Notes: generated by a model from the sequence alone, not told the origin. 64,000 nt of DNA from Vallicoccus soli (GCF_003594885.1 NZ_QZEZ01000001.1:620001-684000), one strand, 5' to 3'. Positions 1-9,113 are shown, counted from the first letter of the stretch. A program made the numbers and translations.

Positions 1-1498
1 CGTCCTGCGGGAACTGCGTCGTGGCCAGGCTGTGCAGGGCGAGCGCGGTCTGCTTGGCCGCGGCCCAGGTGTCGCGCAGGACCATCGAGTACGACAGGTC
101 GACGAGCAGGCACACGGCCGCGGTCGTGCGCCGCTCGGTCTCCACGACCTCGAAGTCCTCGACGTCGAGCCGGATCGGGCGCCCGCCGCCGGTGCGCCGG
201 ACCGCGTTGGAGAGCGTGCGGACCACGTCGACCGGCTGCTCGTCGCCGAAGCGCCACGGCCGGGTCGCGCCGGTCCGCTCGCCGGCGGCCCCCGCGTCGT
301 GCACGTCGTGCCCGCCGCGGCCCGCGCCGTCGAGGTCGGCGAAGACGCGGCGCAGCGCGGTCTGCCCCAGGCGCCGCACCGCGCGCGGGGTGAGCTCGAG
401 CCGGCCGCCCTCGCGCTGCAGGTAGCCCTGGCGCTCCAGCTCGCGCTCGAGCTCCTTGAGCGCGCGCAGGTCGTCGACCGCCGAGCGACCCAGCGCCCGG
501 CGGACCGCCTCCTCGTCGACGTCGTCGAGGTCGGCGCCGCGGTAGTCCTGCCCGAGCGTCGCCTCGAGCTCCTCGAGGTCGGCGAGGTCCTCCAGCGCGG
601 ACGTCGCGTCGCCCATGCCCAGCGGCTCGTCGCCGCGCATCCGCTGGCGGCCCTGCCAGTCCAGGTCGGGGCGCCGCTGGCGCAGCGCGGAGGAGAGCCG
701 GTCCATCTCCTGCGCCAGGTCGAGGTCGGCGAGGGCCTGCGCGGCGAGCGCGGCGAGCTCGTCGCGCTGCTCGGGGGTGAGCGACTGCATCATCCGCTCG
801 GCGGCGGCGGCCCGCCGGGCGAGGGCGTCCACGAGCTCGTCGAGGTCCTGCGGGTCGTCGGGGAAGAGGTCCCCGTGCCGGCGCATGAACCCCTCGAACG
901 CCTCCTGGGTGTGCTCGCCGCGGGCGTCCGCCTCGAGCATCGCGTTGAGGTCGTTGAGCATGTCCTTGACCCGCGCCATCGCCTGCGGGTCGGGCGACTC
1001 CATCGCCTGCTTCATCCCGCGGAAGCGGGAGTCGAGGACCTCGCGGCGCAGCAGGTCCTGCAGCTCCTGGAAGGTCGCCCGGGCCTGCGGGGAGCGCCAC
1101 TCGTACGACGAGAGCTCGCGCACCCCCCGCGCCGGGTCGGCGGGCAGGGCGTCGAGCTGGGTCTCGCGGAACCGCGCGTCGTCGGACGGGTCGGGGAAGA
1201 GCTCGGCCCGCTCCTCGCCGACGGCGCGGTCGAGCAGCGCGCGCACCTCCTCCAGCGTGCCGTCGAGCCGCCCGCGCGAGCGCGCCTCCTCGCGCCGGCG
1301 CCGCGCCTCGCGGCGCAGCGCGTCCAGGCCCCTGCGCCCCTGCAGGCCCTGGCGCAGCAGGTCGCGCAGGGCCTCGCGGGGCGTCTGCCCCGCGAGGACG
1401 CCGTCGCCGAGGGCGTCGACCGCCGCCCGCACGTCGTACGGGGGGGCGAGGGGGTCCGGCCCCTCGTGGAACTGCCCGTAGCGGTAGGGGCTGCTCAT
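1..1498 (-). CDS. VWA domain protein, C-terminus beyond the window
   Basis: Von Willebrand factor type A protein, partner of the AAA+ ATPase whose stop codon overlaps this start codon (ATGA). About 499 residues are visible and the frame stays open to the window edge, so the C-terminus is missing. The first ~470 residues are highly charged and probably helical, with no domain I recognise. The VWA domain starts close to the edge, where a hydrophobic strand runs into DLSYS, the DxSxS metal-binding (MIDAS) signature. Family knowledge: AAA+/VWA pairs of the Rv0958/Rv0959 type resemble magnesium-chelatase I/D subunits and act as remodelling machines with unknown clients. No tetrapyrrole genes lie nearby, so a true chelatase role is not supported. 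Confidence 0.85.
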   Translation of the reverse strand, partial: MSSPYRYGQFHEGPDPLAPPYDVRAAVDALGDGVLAGQTPREALRDLLRQGLQGRRGLDALRREARRRREEARSRGRLDGTLEEVRALLDRAVGEERAELFPDPSDDARFRETQLDALPADPARGVRELSSYEWRSPQARATFQELQDLLRREVLDSRFRGMKQAMESPDPQAMARVKDMLNDLNAMLEADARGEHTQEAFEGFMRRHGDLFPDDPQDLDELVDALARRAAAAERMMQSLTPEQRDELAALAAQALADLDLAQEMDRLSSALRQRRPDLDWQGRQRMRGDEPLGMGDATSALEDLADLEELEATLGQDYRGADLDDVDEEAVRRALGRSAVDDLRALKELERELERQGYLQREGGRLELTPRAVRRLGQTALRRVFADLDGAGRGGHDVHDAGAAGERTGATRPWRFGDEQPVDVVRTLSNAVRRTGGGRPIRLDVEDFEVVETERRTTAAVCLLVDLSYSMVLRDTWAAAKQTALALHSLATTQFPQD

Positions 1499-2892
1499 GC
1501 CGCGCCGTACACCGTGCGGCCCGGGACCGCGTCCTTGGCGATGCGCCGGTTGAGGAACAGGCCCTCCATCGCGAACTCCACGGCGCTCGCCGCGAGCGCC
1601 GGCTCCTCCGCGGCGTCGTCCATGCCGAGGCGCTCGAGCAGGTGCGCGAGGCCGGGCAGCGGGCCGAGCTGCTCGAGCAGCGTCGAGGACGGCACGAGCT
1701 CGCCGCTCTCCACGACGAGGCCCTCGTCGAAGCGCGCGATGAGCCCGGACAGGTCGGAGGCGCCCAGCCGGCGGCGGAAGGTCTCCGCGGTGGCCCGGCG
1801 CAGCAGGTGGTCGAGCACCTCGCGCTCGCGGCCCTCGTCGTCCACCTCGAACTCGACCTTGCCCTGCAGCGTCTCGGGCATCCCGGCGAGGTCGGCGACG
1901 CGCGCGACGGGGCGGTCCTCGCCGGCGATGGCCGCGCGGCGCAGCGCGCTGGCCGCGACGGTCTCGGCGCCGGCGACGGCGAAGCGCGCCGACACCCCCG
2001 AGCGGGAGTCCACCGACGGCGACTCGCGCACCGCGCGGGTGAAGCGGGCGACGACCTCGAGCAGGTGCCGCGGGACGACCGCCTCGAGCTGCGCCTCCTG
2101 CTCCAGCAGGGCCACCTCGTCGTCGAGCCGCAGCGGGTAGTGCGTGCGCACCTCGGCGCCGAAGCGGTCCTTGAGCGGGGTGATGATGCGCCCGCGGTTG
2201 GTGTAGTCCTCGGGGTTGGCGCTGGCCACGACGAGCAGGTCCAGCGGCAGGCGCAGCTGGTAGCCGCGGACCTGGATGTCGCGCTCCTCGAGCACGTTGA
2301 GCAGCGAGACCTGGATGCGCTCGGCGAGGTCGGGCAGCTCGTTCACGGCGAAGACCCCGCGGTTGGTGCGCGGCACCAGGCCGTAGTGCACGGTCTCGGG
2401 GTCGCCGAGCGCGCGGCCCTCGGCCACCTTGACCGGGTCTACGTCGCCGATGAGGTCGCCGACCGAGGTGTCGGGCGTCGCGAGCTTCTCGCCGTAGCGC
2501 TCCGAGCGGTGCAGCCACTCCACGGGCAGCGCGTCGCCGAGCTCGGCCGCGCGGCGGCGCGAGGCGGGGGTGATGGGCTCGTACGGGTGCTCGTTGGTCT
2601 CGGACCCCGCCACGACGGGCGTCCACTCGTCGAGCAGGCCGACGATGGTGCGGATGAGGCGGGTCTTGCCCTGGCCCCGGGCGCCGAGCAGGACGACGTC
2701 GTGGCCGGCGAGCAGGGCCCGCTCGACGTGGGGGAGGACGGTCTCGTCGAAGCCGACGATGCCGGGCCAGCGCTCGGCGGTGGTGAGGCCGGCGCGCATG
2801 CGCGCGACCAGGTTGTCGCGGATCTCCTGCTTGACGGTCTTGTGGGCGTGCCCGCTCGCGCGGAGCTCGCCGAGGGTCCTCGGTCGGGTCAC
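1495..2892 (-). CDS. AAA+ ATPase, magnesium-chelatase ChlI/MoxR-like
   Basis: Cytoplasmic AAA+ ATPase of 465 residues that should power the VWA partner encoded directly downstream. Walker A is GARGQGKT at about residues 70-77. A Walker B-like strand with NELPDL follows, and a sensor-1 region contains ASANPEDYTNRGR. The start is GTG (VTRPRTLGEL); upstream in the same frame only low-complexity Arg/Pro sequence is found. The stop overlaps the next start as ATGA, which implies translational coupling and a fixed stoichiometry. The closest family I recognise is mycobacterial Rv0958, annotated as a possible magnesium chelatase. The biological client cannot be read from this locus. Confidence 0.88.
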   Translation of the reverse strand: MTRPRTLGELRASGHAHKTVKQEIRDNLVARMRAGLTTAERWPGIVGFDETVLPHVERALLAGHDVVLLGARGQGKTRLIRTIVGLLDEWTPVVAGSETNEHPYEPITPASRRRAAELGDALPVEWLHRSERYGEKLATPDTSVGDLIGDVDPVKVAEGRALGDPETVHYGLVPRTNRGVFAVNELPDLAERIQVSLLNVLEERDIQVRGYQLRLPLDLLVVASANPEDYTNRGRIITPLKDRFGAEVRTHYPLRLDDEVALLEQEAQLEAVVPRHLLEVVARFTRAVRESPSVDSRSGVSARFAVAGAETVAASALRRAAIAGEDRPVARVADLAGMPETLQGKVEFEVDDEGREREVLDHLLRRATAETFRRRLGASDLSGLIARFDEGLVVESGELVPSSTLLEQLGPLPGLAHLLERLGMDDAAEEPALAASAVEFAMEGLFLNRRIAKDAVPGRTVYGAA

Positions 2893-2941
2893 GCGACGAC
2901 CGTACGTCGCGCCAGGGCCCCCCGCGAGCGCCGGCGCCGGC

Positions 2942-2980
2942 GGGTGGTCGGCGGTGGTCGGCGGGTGGTCGGCGGGGCGG
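2942..2980. repeat. Short GGTGGTCGGC tandem repeat
   Basis: Three near-identical copies of the decamer GGTGGTCGGC, separated by an extra G, fill the 89-base gap between the ATPase start and the protease stop. It looks like a slippage-prone simple repeat. No regulatory role is evident. Confidence 0.6.
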
Positions 2981-2981
2981 C

Positions 2982-3824
2982 TCAGAAGCAGCGGGACTTC
3001 GCCAGCAGCCCGAGGCCGGCCTTGTCGCCCTCCCGGTACGCCGGCCGCGAGGCCCCCGAGATCGTGCCGTGCATGGTCTGGGCGGGGTCGGCGACGTGCG
3101 CGAGGTTCACGGCGTGGCCGAGCTCGTGGAGCAGGAGGGTGCCGCGGCTGGCGCCGGGCCCGAAGCCGGGGGTGAGCGCGGTGGCGCGGTCCAGGACGAC
3201 CGCCCCGAGCACGACGCGCCGCTCGCGCCCGCGGACCTCGACGGTGGAGGCGCCGCCGAGCCCGGCGACGCTGCCGGCGAGGGCGGGCACGGACCGGGCG
3301 TCGGACCAGCCGACGTAGATGTCCGAGCGGTGGCTCTCGGGCACCGCCCCGGTCCACCCGCTGCGCAGCGGCTGCACGGCGGTCGTGCCGGCGTAGACCA
3401 GGCGCAGCCCCGAGGCGTTCGCCAGCCGCGACGCGGCCTCGTGCACATCGGCCAGCGCGCCGGCGGGGGCCCCGGCGGTGTTCACCCGGTAGCGCACCGG
3501 GGTGCAGCGGTCCCAGTGGGCGGCGCCCTGCGGGCCGCTGACGGTGAAGGCGTACGGGGCCGCGGCGGCGGCGGTGCGGGGGGCGGAGGTGGTGGTGGAC
3601 ACGACCGTCGCGGCGCCGCCCGCGACGTCGGTGACCTCGCGGTGCTCCAGCACCGGCGTCCCGTCCACCGTCGCGGCCTCCACCACCGTCGTCAGCCGCT
3701 CGGGCGCGGGGGCCGCGGCGCCCGGGCCGGCAGGGGAGGGCCCGGGGGCCAGCACGGCCGCCGCGGCGGCGGCGAGGGCGCCGAGGAGCGCGAGGGGGCG
3801 GAGGGTGCGGGCGCTGTTGTCCAC
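2982..3824 (-). CDS. Secreted matrixin-like zinc metalloprotease
   Basis: Exported zinc protease of 280 residues. An N-terminal signal peptide (basic start, long Ala/Leu core, Ala-Pro-rich region) ends near residue 40. The C-terminal catalytic region holds HELGHAVNLAH at 233-243, the HExxHxxGxxH-type zinc site of metzincins with Asn-Leu in place of the usual Gly. A Met (TMHG) follows about eight residues later, as expected for the Met-turn. Family knowledge places this pattern in peptidase M10A/M12-like actinobacterial matrixins; substrates are unknown. The GTG start lies inside two small inverted repeats (GTTGT-N4-ACAAC and ACACA-N3-TGTGT). It is transcribed away from ilvA and toward the AAA+/VWA pair. 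Confidence 0.82.
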   Translation of the reverse strand: MDNSARTLRPLALLGALAAAAAAVLAPGPSPAGPGAAAPAPERLTTVVEAATVDGTPVLEHREVTDVAGGAATVVSTTTSAPRTAAAAAPYAFTVSGPQGAAHWDRCTPVRYRVNTAGAPAGALADVHEAASRLANASGLRLVYAGTTAVQPLRSGWTGAVPESHRSDIYVGWSDARSVPALAGSVAGLGGASTVEVRGRERRVVLGAVVLDRATALTPGFGPGASRGTLLLHELGHAVNLAHVADPAQTMHGTISGASRPAYREGDKAGLGLLAKSRCF

Positions 3825-3902
3825 ACAACGTGTGTCGGTCGCGCGCAGGGCCGCCTGTAGCCCTGGCGGGGCGCGCGCCACCCGGCTGGCAGACTGCGCG
3901 CC

Positions 3903-5117
3903 GTGGTGGTCCCTGCCGTGGTGCTCGACGACGTGCTCGCGGCCCGCGAGCTGCTGCGCGGGGTCGCCCGGCGCACCCCGCTCGAGGGCAGCCGGCCCCT
4001 GTCCGAGGCCGTGGGCGGCCCGGTCCACCTCAAGTGCGAGAACCTGCAGCGGGCCGGCTCCTTCAAGATCCGGGGGGCGTACACCCGCATCGCCCGGCTC
4101 CCGGCGCACGAGCGCGCGCTCGGCGTCGTCGCGGCCAGCGCCGGCAACCACGCGCAGGGCGTCGCCCTCGCCGCCTCGCTGCTCGGCGCCGCCGCCACCG
4201 TGGTCATGCCCGTCGGCGCGGCGATCCCCAAGGTCGAGGCCACCCGGGCGTACGGCGCCGAGGTCGTCCTCGCCGGCACCACCGTGGACGAGGCGCTCGA
4301 CGTGGCGCGCGAGCGGGCGGCCGCGACGGGCGCCTCGCTCATCCACCCCTTCGACCACCAGGACGTCGTCGCCGGCCAGGGCACGCTGGGCCTCGAGGTG
4401 CTCGAGCAGTGCCCGGACGTGCGCACCCTCCTCGTGTGCACCGGCGGGGGCGGGCTGCTGGCCGGCACGGCGGTCGCCGTCAAGGCCCTGCGGCCGGACG
4501 TGCGGGTCGTCGGGGTGCAGGCGGCGGCCGCGGCGGCCTGGCCGGGCTCGCTGCGCGCGGGCCGCCCGGTCGCCCTGCCGCGGATGGCGACGATGGCCGA
4601 CGGCATCGCGGTCGGCCGCCCGGGCGAGGTGCCCTTCGGCCTGGTCCGCGACCTCGTCGACGAGGTCGTGACCGTGCAGGAGGCGACGCTCTCGCGGGCC
4701 CTGCTGCTGTGCCTCGAGCGCGCGAAGCTGGTCGTGGAGCCGGCGGGCGCCGCGGCCGTGGCCGCCCTGCTCGAGGACCCGGGCCGGTACGAGCCCCCCG
4801 TGGTCGCCGTGCTCTCCGGCGGCAACGTCGACCCGCTGCTCATGGTCCGCGTGCTGCGCCACGGGCTCGCGGTGGCCGGGCGCTACCTCGCGGTGCGGGT
4901 GCGCCTGCTCGACCGGGCCGGCTCGCTGGCCGGGGTCCTGCAGGAGGTCGCCGCCACGGGCGCCAGCGTGCTGGAGGTCGAGCACGTGCGCACCGACTCC
5001 CGGCTGTCCGTGGACGAGGTCGAGGCGGTGGTGCGCCTGGAGACGCGCGGCGCGGAGCACGCCGAGGAGGTCGTGGCCCGGCTGCGCGCCGCGGGGCACG
5101 TGGTCGAGCGCGCCTGA
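3903..5117 (+). CDS. ilvA: Threonine ammonia-lyase with C-terminal ACT domain
   Basis: PLP-dependent threonine dehydratase of 404 residues that deaminates L-threonine to 2-oxobutanoate, feeding isoleucine synthesis or threonine catabolism. The Schiff-base lysine is K55 in GSFKIRGAY. The glycine-rich phosphate-binding loop CTGGGGLLAG follows mid-protein. A single ACT domain occupies about residues 327-404 (RVRLLDRAGSLAG). One ACT domain and this length match the shorter, catabolic-like form common in actinobacteria rather than the long two-ACT biosynthetic IlvA. The start is GTG; an alternative GTG lies one codon downstream. The gene diverges from the protease gene across 78 bases. Confidence 0.92.
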   Translation: MVVPAVVLDDVLAARELLRGVARRTPLEGSRPLSEAVGGPVHLKCENLQRAGSFKIRGAYTRIARLPAHERALGVVAASAGNHAQGVALAASLLGAAATVVMPVGAAIPKVEATRAYGAEVVLAGTTVDEALDVARERAAATGASLIHPFDHQDVVAGQGTLGLEVLEQCPDVRTLLVCTGGGGLLAGTAVAVKALRPDVRVVGVQAAAAAAWPGSLRAGRPVALPRMATMADGIAVGRPGEVPFGLVRDLVDEVVTVQEATLSRALLLCLERAKLVVEPAGAAAVAALLEDPGRYEPPVVAVLSGGNVDPLLMVRVLRHGLAVAGRYLAVRVRLLDRAGSLAGVLQEVAATGASVLEVEHVRTDSRLSVDEVEAVVRLETRGAEHAEEVVARLRAAGHVVERA

Positions 5118-5270
5118 GGTGGAACCTGTCGGTCCCCCGTGGGAGGTTGCCCGCGGACCCGGCGACGGGGGTTAACCGGTGGCAGCCGCGGGCGCCGCTG
5201 GCCCAGGATCGGGTCCCGGGGCGCGCCGGGCGGGGCGCGCCCCGCGAGCGTCGACCCGGAGGGGGCAGCG

Positions 5271-6272
5271 GTGGCGGTGGCGGTCAGCGCCGAGGGGCTG
5301 GTCAAGCGCTACGGGGAGGTGACGGCGCTCGACGGGGTCGACCTCGAGGTCCCGGAGGGCACCGTGCTCAGCCTGCTCGGCCCCAACGGCGCGGGCAAGA
5401 CGACCACGGTGCGCATCCTCGCGACCCTCCTGCAGCCCGACGCGGGCAGCGCGCGGGTGGCCGGGGTCGACGTGCTGGCCGACCCCGCGGGGGTGCGCCG
5501 GCGCATCGGCCTGTCGGGGCAGTACGCGGCGGTCGACGAGTACCTCACGGGCTACGAGAACCTCGAGATGTTCGGCCGGCTCTACAAGCTCGGCAAGGCC
5601 GGCGCGCGGGCGCGCGCGCAGGAGCTGCTCGAGCGGTTCTCCCTCACCGAGGCGGCGCACCGGCCGGTCAAGACCTACTCCGGCGGCATGCGCCGGCGCC
5701 TCGACCTGGCCGGCGCGCTCGTCGCGACCCCGCCGGTGCTCTTCCTCGACGAGCCGACGACCGGGCTCGACCCGCGCAGCCGGCTCGAGATGTGGGAGGT
5801 CATCGCCGAGCTCGTGCGCTCCGGGGTCACGCTGCTGCTGACGACGCAGTACCTCGAGGAGGCCGACCGGCTCGCCGACTCCATCGCGGTCGTCGACCGC
5901 GGGCGGGTCATCGCGCGCGGCACCGCCGACGAGCTCAAGGCCCGCCTGGGCGGTGACACGCTCGAGGTCGTGGTCGACGGCGAGGCCGGCCTGGCCGCGG
6001 CCGAGGGGGTGCTGCGCGGCGTCGGCACCGCCGAGCCCGTGGTGGACCGGGGCTCGCGGCGGGTGTCGGTCGCGGTCGGCGCGGGCCCGGCGAGCCTGCT
6101 CGCCGCGGTGCGCGAGCTCGACGACCGCGGCGTCGCCCTGCTCGACGTCGGCCTGCACCGGCCCTCGCTCGACGACGTGTTCCTGGCCCTGACGGGCCGG
6201 GCCGCCGGCGACGACGAGCCGTCCCCCGACCCGGCGCCCGCGGGGCGCGAGCACGAGGAGGTGCGCCCGTGA
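5271..6272 (+). CDS. ABC transporter ATP-binding protein, DrrA-type
   Basis: Nucleotide-binding subunit (333 residues) of a two-gene exporter of the daunorubicin-resistance type. Walker A is GPNGAGKT at 37-44, the signature is YSGGM near 136-140, and Walker B with its glutamate is VLFLDEP at 156-162. A C-terminal region of about 90 residues after the ATPase core is typical of DrrA-like proteins. The GTG start follows GGAGGGGG at 5258-5265; a second in-frame GTG six bases later is also possible. The stop overlaps the permease start as GTGA. Substrates of this family are usually hydrophobic drugs or lipids, and the true cargo is unknown here. Confidence 0.92.
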   Translation: MAVAVSAEGLVKRYGEVTALDGVDLEVPEGTVLSLLGPNGAGKTTTVRILATLLQPDAGSARVAGVDVLADPAGVRRRIGLSGQYAAVDEYLTGYENLEMFGRLYKLGKAGARARAQELLERFSLTEAAHRPVKTYSGGMRRRLDLAGALVATPPVLFLDEPTTGLDPRSRLEMWEVIAELVRSGVTLLLTTQYLEEADRLADSIAVVDRGRVIARGTADELKARLGGDTLEVVVDGEAGLAAAEGVLRGVGTAEPVVDRGSRRVSVAVGAGPASLLAAVRELDDRGVALLDVGLHRPSLDDVFLALTGRAAGDDEPSPDPAPAGREHEEVRP

Positions 6273-7066
6273 GCGCGCTCGGCGACACGCTGTCCGACGG
6301 CCTCACCGTCACCCGGCGCAACATCACCAAGCTGCGCCGGATCCCGGACGTCATCGTCTTCTCGCTCATCCAGCCGGTGATGTTCATCGTGCTGTTCGTC
6401 TACGTCTTCGGCAGCGCGATCGAGGTCCCCGGGGTGGAGTACGAGGACTACCTGATCCCCGGCATCTTCGCCCAGACCCTGGTGTTCGGCTCGGCGCTCA
6501 CGGGCCTCGGCCTCGCCGAGGACCTGCAGAAGGGCATCATCGACCGGTTCCGGTCCCTGCCCATGGCGCGCTCGGCCGTGCTCGTCGGGCGCACGGCGGC
6601 CGACCTGCTCAACAACGCCCTCGTGCTCGTCGTCATGGTGCTCGTCGGGCTGCTCGTGGGCTGGCGCCCGACGACGGGCCCGCTCCCGGTGGCGGCCGGC
6701 ATCCTGCTCATGCTCCTGTTCGCCTACGCCTTCTCGTGGATCTCCGCGACGATCGGGCTCGCCGTGCGCAGCGTCGAGGTGGCGCAGAGCGCCGGATTCA
6801 TCTGGCTGTTCCCGGTGACCTTCCTGTCCAACGTGTTCGTGCAGCCGGCGGGGCTCAACGACGTGCTGCGCGTGGTCGCCGAGTGGAACCCGGTCAGCGC
6901 GCTCGCGGCCGCCGTGCGCGACCTCTTCGGCAACGAGTCGTCGATCCCCGTGGAGGCCTGGCCGCTGCAGCACGCCGCGCTCGTCTCGGTCGGCTGGTCG
7001 CTGCTCATCCTGGCCGTCTTCGTGCCGCTGTCGGTCAACCGCTACCGCAAGGCCGCGGCGCGCTGA
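6269..7066 (+). CDS. ABC-2 type permease, DrrB-type
   Basis: Integral membrane subunit of 265 residues paired with the preceding ATPase. The N-terminal amphipathic stretch (TVTRRNITKLRRIPD) is followed by about six hydrophobic segments. The segment order and the late region rich in Phe, Asn and Pro (GFIWLFPVTFLSNVFV) are characteristic of ABC2 membrane proteins that export drugs or lipids. Its GTG start overlaps the ATPase stop, so the two products are probably made in equal amounts. A GC-rich hairpin follows the stop codon and may end the operon. Confidence 0.92.
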   Translation: MSALGDTLSDGLTVTRRNITKLRRIPDVIVFSLIQPVMFIVLFVYVFGSAIEVPGVEYEDYLIPGIFAQTLVFGSALTGLGLAEDLQKGIIDRFRSLPMARSAVLVGRTAADLLNNALVLVVMVLVGLLVGWRPTTGPLPVAAGILLMLLFAYAFSWISATIGLAVRSVEVAQSAGFIWLFPVTFLSNVFVQPAGLNDVLRVVAEWNPVSALAAAVRDLFGNESSIPVEAWPLQHAALVSVGWSLLILAVFVPLSVNRYRKAAAR

Positions 7067-7076
7067 CCCCCGGGCG

Positions 7077-7097
7077 GGGCCGGCGCCCTGCCGGCCC
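7077..7097 (+). terminator. GC hairpin after the drug exporter
   Basis: A perfect 8-bp stem, GGGCCGGC and GCCGGCCC with a GCCCT loop, begins eleven bases after the permease stop. There is no T-tract, as is usual in very GC-rich actinobacteria. Confidence 0.5.
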
Positions 7098-7225
7098 GGC
7101 GCGGAGGGGCGCGGCCGCCCCGCGTGGTTGACGGTGGCCGCGGGGGGAAGAGCGCTCGCGAGGTCGCCGCGCCGGCGGGGGGCCGGCCGGGACAGCGCGG
7201 CGACGACGAGGGGCGGGGGCGTGCG

Positions 7226-8479
7226 GTGGGGGTGGTGAGCCGTCGGCAGGTGGCCCCGTGCGCCGGAGAGGGCGGGGCGGCCCTGCAGCTGGCGCCGGAG
7301 CCGTCGAGCGTGGCCGCGGCCCGGCGGTTCGTCGCCGAGCGGGTGCGCGGCTGGGGCGCCGACGAGGCCGTGGTCGACACCTGCGTCCTGCTGGCCTCCG
7401 AGCTCGCGACCAACGCCCTGCTGCACGCGGGCACGCCGTTCTCGGTGGCGGTCTGCGGCGACGGCGACGGGGTCGTCGTCGACGTGCGCGACGGCGAGGA
7501 GGCGCTGCCCGTCGTGCACCGCTTCGCCGCGACGAGCACCACCGGACGGGGCCTGCGCCTGCTCGTCGGCCTCGCCGAGGACTGGGCCGCCACGGCAGCG
7601 CCGGACGGCAGCGGCAAGTCGGTCCGCTTCCGCGTCCCGCTGCGCAGCCGGGCCGGGTCCGGCGGCGGTGCCGACGGTCCCGACGGTGCCGACGGTGCGG
7701 GCGCCGGGGGGGCGCAGGGCGCCGACGAGGCGGCGGGCCTCGAGGGCTTCCTCGCGACGGACTGGCTCGCCGAGCTCGAGGGGCCGGCGGCGGACGACCG
7801 CCCGGCCGGCGGTGGCGCGGAGCGGGCCGGCGGGGGCGCCGGCGGGCACGTCCGCGGGGCCGCCGGTGCGGGCCGCGAGCGGGGAGCCGCCGCGCCGCCG
7901 GCCGCGTCCAGCGGCGCCGGCTCGGCTGCCGGCTCGGCTGCCGGCCCGGCTGCCGGCCCGTCGGTCGGCCCCGCGGTGCCCCCGTCGGCGCCCGGCGCGC
8001 GGCCCGAGGACGGTGAGGTGCGCCTGCGCCTGCTGCACGCCCCGGTGGCGCTGTGGGCCCGCTCGGAGGCGCACCGGGCCGAGCTGCTGCGCGAGTTCCG
8101 GCTGCTGGCCGCCGCGGGGGAGGGCGAGAGCGCCGAGCCCGCCGGGCGGCTGGTGCACGTGCTGCCCACGACCTTCGCCCGCTACCAGCCGCTGGCCGAG
8201 GCCGTCGACCGGGCCCGGGCGGGCGCGGCCCGGGAGGGCTCGCCGTGGACCGACGCGGCGTACGACGTGCCGCCCGAGGCGGTCGAGGAGCTCGTGCTCG
8301 CGCTGCCGCGGGTCCTCGCCCTGCTCGAGGAGGCGGACGAGCTGTGCCGGCGCGGCACCGACCTGCTCACCCTCGCCGCACCGCCGCAGGTCGCGGCCTT
8401 CCGCCGGTGGTACGTCCACGAGCTCGTCGGGCAGCTGCGGGGCGGCCCGGCGCACCCCTGGACCGGCCCCGCCGCCTGA
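7226..8479 (+). CDS. HATPase-domain regulatory protein with extra C-terminal domain
   Basis: Protein of about 417 residues with an anti-sigma-factor-like histidine-kinase ATPase fold at roughly 18-140: the N-box ELATNALLHA is near 59-68 and a G-box-like STTGRGLRLL near 106-115. A long Gly/Ala/Ser/Pro linker (about 150-255) contains a 12-base tandem repeat at 7919-7960. A separate helical C-terminal domain (about 258-417) follows, which I cannot name; similar HATPase-plus-tail proteins occur across actinobacteria. The expected role is binding a sigma factor, an anti-anti-sigma protein or a response regulator. No sigma-factor gene adjoins it. The start is uncertain: GTG codons at 7226, 7232 and 7235 are all possible. 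Confidence 0.75.
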   Translation: MGVVSRRQVAPCAGEGGAALQLAPEPSSVAAARRFVAERVRGWGADEAVVDTCVLLASELATNALLHAGTPFSVAVCGDGDGVVVDVRDGEEALPVVHRFAATSTTGRGLRLLVGLAEDWAATAAPDGSGKSVRFRVPLRSRAGSGGGADGPDGADGAGAGGAQGADEAAGLEGFLATDWLAELEGPAADDRPAGGGAERAGGGAGGHVRGAAGAGRERGAAAPPAASSGAGSAAGSAAGPAAGPSVGPAVPPSAPGARPEDGEVRLRLLHAPVALWARSEAHRAELLREFRLLAAAGEGESAEPAGRLVHVLPTTFARYQPLAEAVDRARAGAAREGSPWTDAAYDVPPEAVEELVLALPRVLALLEEADELCRRGTDLLTLAAPPQVAAFRRWYVHELVGQLRGGPAHPWTGPAA

Positions 8480-8544
8480 CGCTCCCCGCGGGACGGCCGG
8501 GACGGCCGGGGCGCCGGGGTGCCGGCTGCTGGCCGGCCGGACGG

Positions 8545-8586
8545 CGACGGGGCCGGGCGCCCGCGACGAGGGGCGCCCGGCCCGTC
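8545..8586. terminator. Bidirectional terminator between HATPase gene and greA
   Basis: A 12-bp perfect stem (GGGCCGGGCGCC paired with GGCGCCCGGCCC, loop of about ten bases) extended by GAC/GTC lies between two convergent genes. It could end transcripts from both sides. Confidence 0.7.
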
Positions 8587-8624
8587 GCGGGTCCGGTCGG
8601 TGCCGGTGCTGGAGGTGCTGCCGG

Positions 8625-9113
8625 TCAGCCCGCGTAGGGGCGGGCCGCGGTGATCCGCACCTCGATCTGCCGGCCGTTCGGCGCTGCGTACGACGTCGTG
8701 TCGCCCACGGAGCGGCCGTTGATCGCCGCGCCCAGCGGCGAGGTGGGGGAGTAGACGTCGATGTCGCCGCCGGCCACCTCGCGGCTGCCCAGCAGGAAGG
8801 TCATCTCGTCGCCGGCCACGGTCGCGGTGACGACCATGCCGGGCTCGACGACGCCGTCGTCCGGCGGGGCCTCGCCGACCTGCGCGCGCTCGAGGAGGTC
8901 GCGCAGCTGGCGGATGCGGGCCTCCTGCTTGCCCTGCTCCTCCTTGGCGGCGTGGTACCCGCCGTTCTCGCGCAGGTCGCCCTCCTCGCGGGCGGCCTCG
9001 ATCTTGCGGGCGATCTCCAGCCGTCCCTCGCCGGAGAGGTGGTCGAGCTCCGCCTGGAGCCGGTCGAACGCCTCCTGCGTCAGCCAGGTCGTGGCAGGGG
9101 TCGTCTCGGTCAC
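8625..9113 (-). CDS. greA: Transcription elongation factor GreA
   Basis: GreA, 162 residues, enters the secondary channel of RNA polymerase and stimulates cleavage of backtracked RNA. The N-terminal coiled coil contains [20 protein letters not shown], which carries the acidic tip residues that position the catalytic Mg2+. The C-terminal FKBP-like domain ends with the family-typical [14 protein letters not shown]. Length and layout match the family. The start is GTG. In Mycobacterium greA (Rv1080c) lies beside the DUF4307 gene and mca exactly as here. A promoter with a TAGACT -10 box sits 64 bases upstream. Confidence 0.97.
   Translation of the reverse strand: MTETTPATTWLTQEAFDRLQAELDHLSGEGRLEIARKIEAAREEGDLRENGGYHAAKEEQGKQEARIRQLRDLLERAQVGEAPPDDGVVEPGMVVTATVAGDEMTFLLGSREVAGGDIDVYSPTSPLGAAINGRSVGDTTSYAAPNGRQIEVRITAARPYAG

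Noticed and set aside
32-2140. Long plus-strand open frame over the VWA and ATPase genes
   Set aside because: The minus-strand frames carry the MIDAS and Walker motifs; the plus-strand translation has no domain and is Arg/Val/Leu-biased filler.
1495-2892. Genuine magnesium chelatase for chlorophyll or cobalt chelatase for cobalamin
   Set aside because: The large H/N-type subunit and all tetrapyrrole genes are absent from the locus, and the AAA+/VWA pair alone is widespread with other roles.
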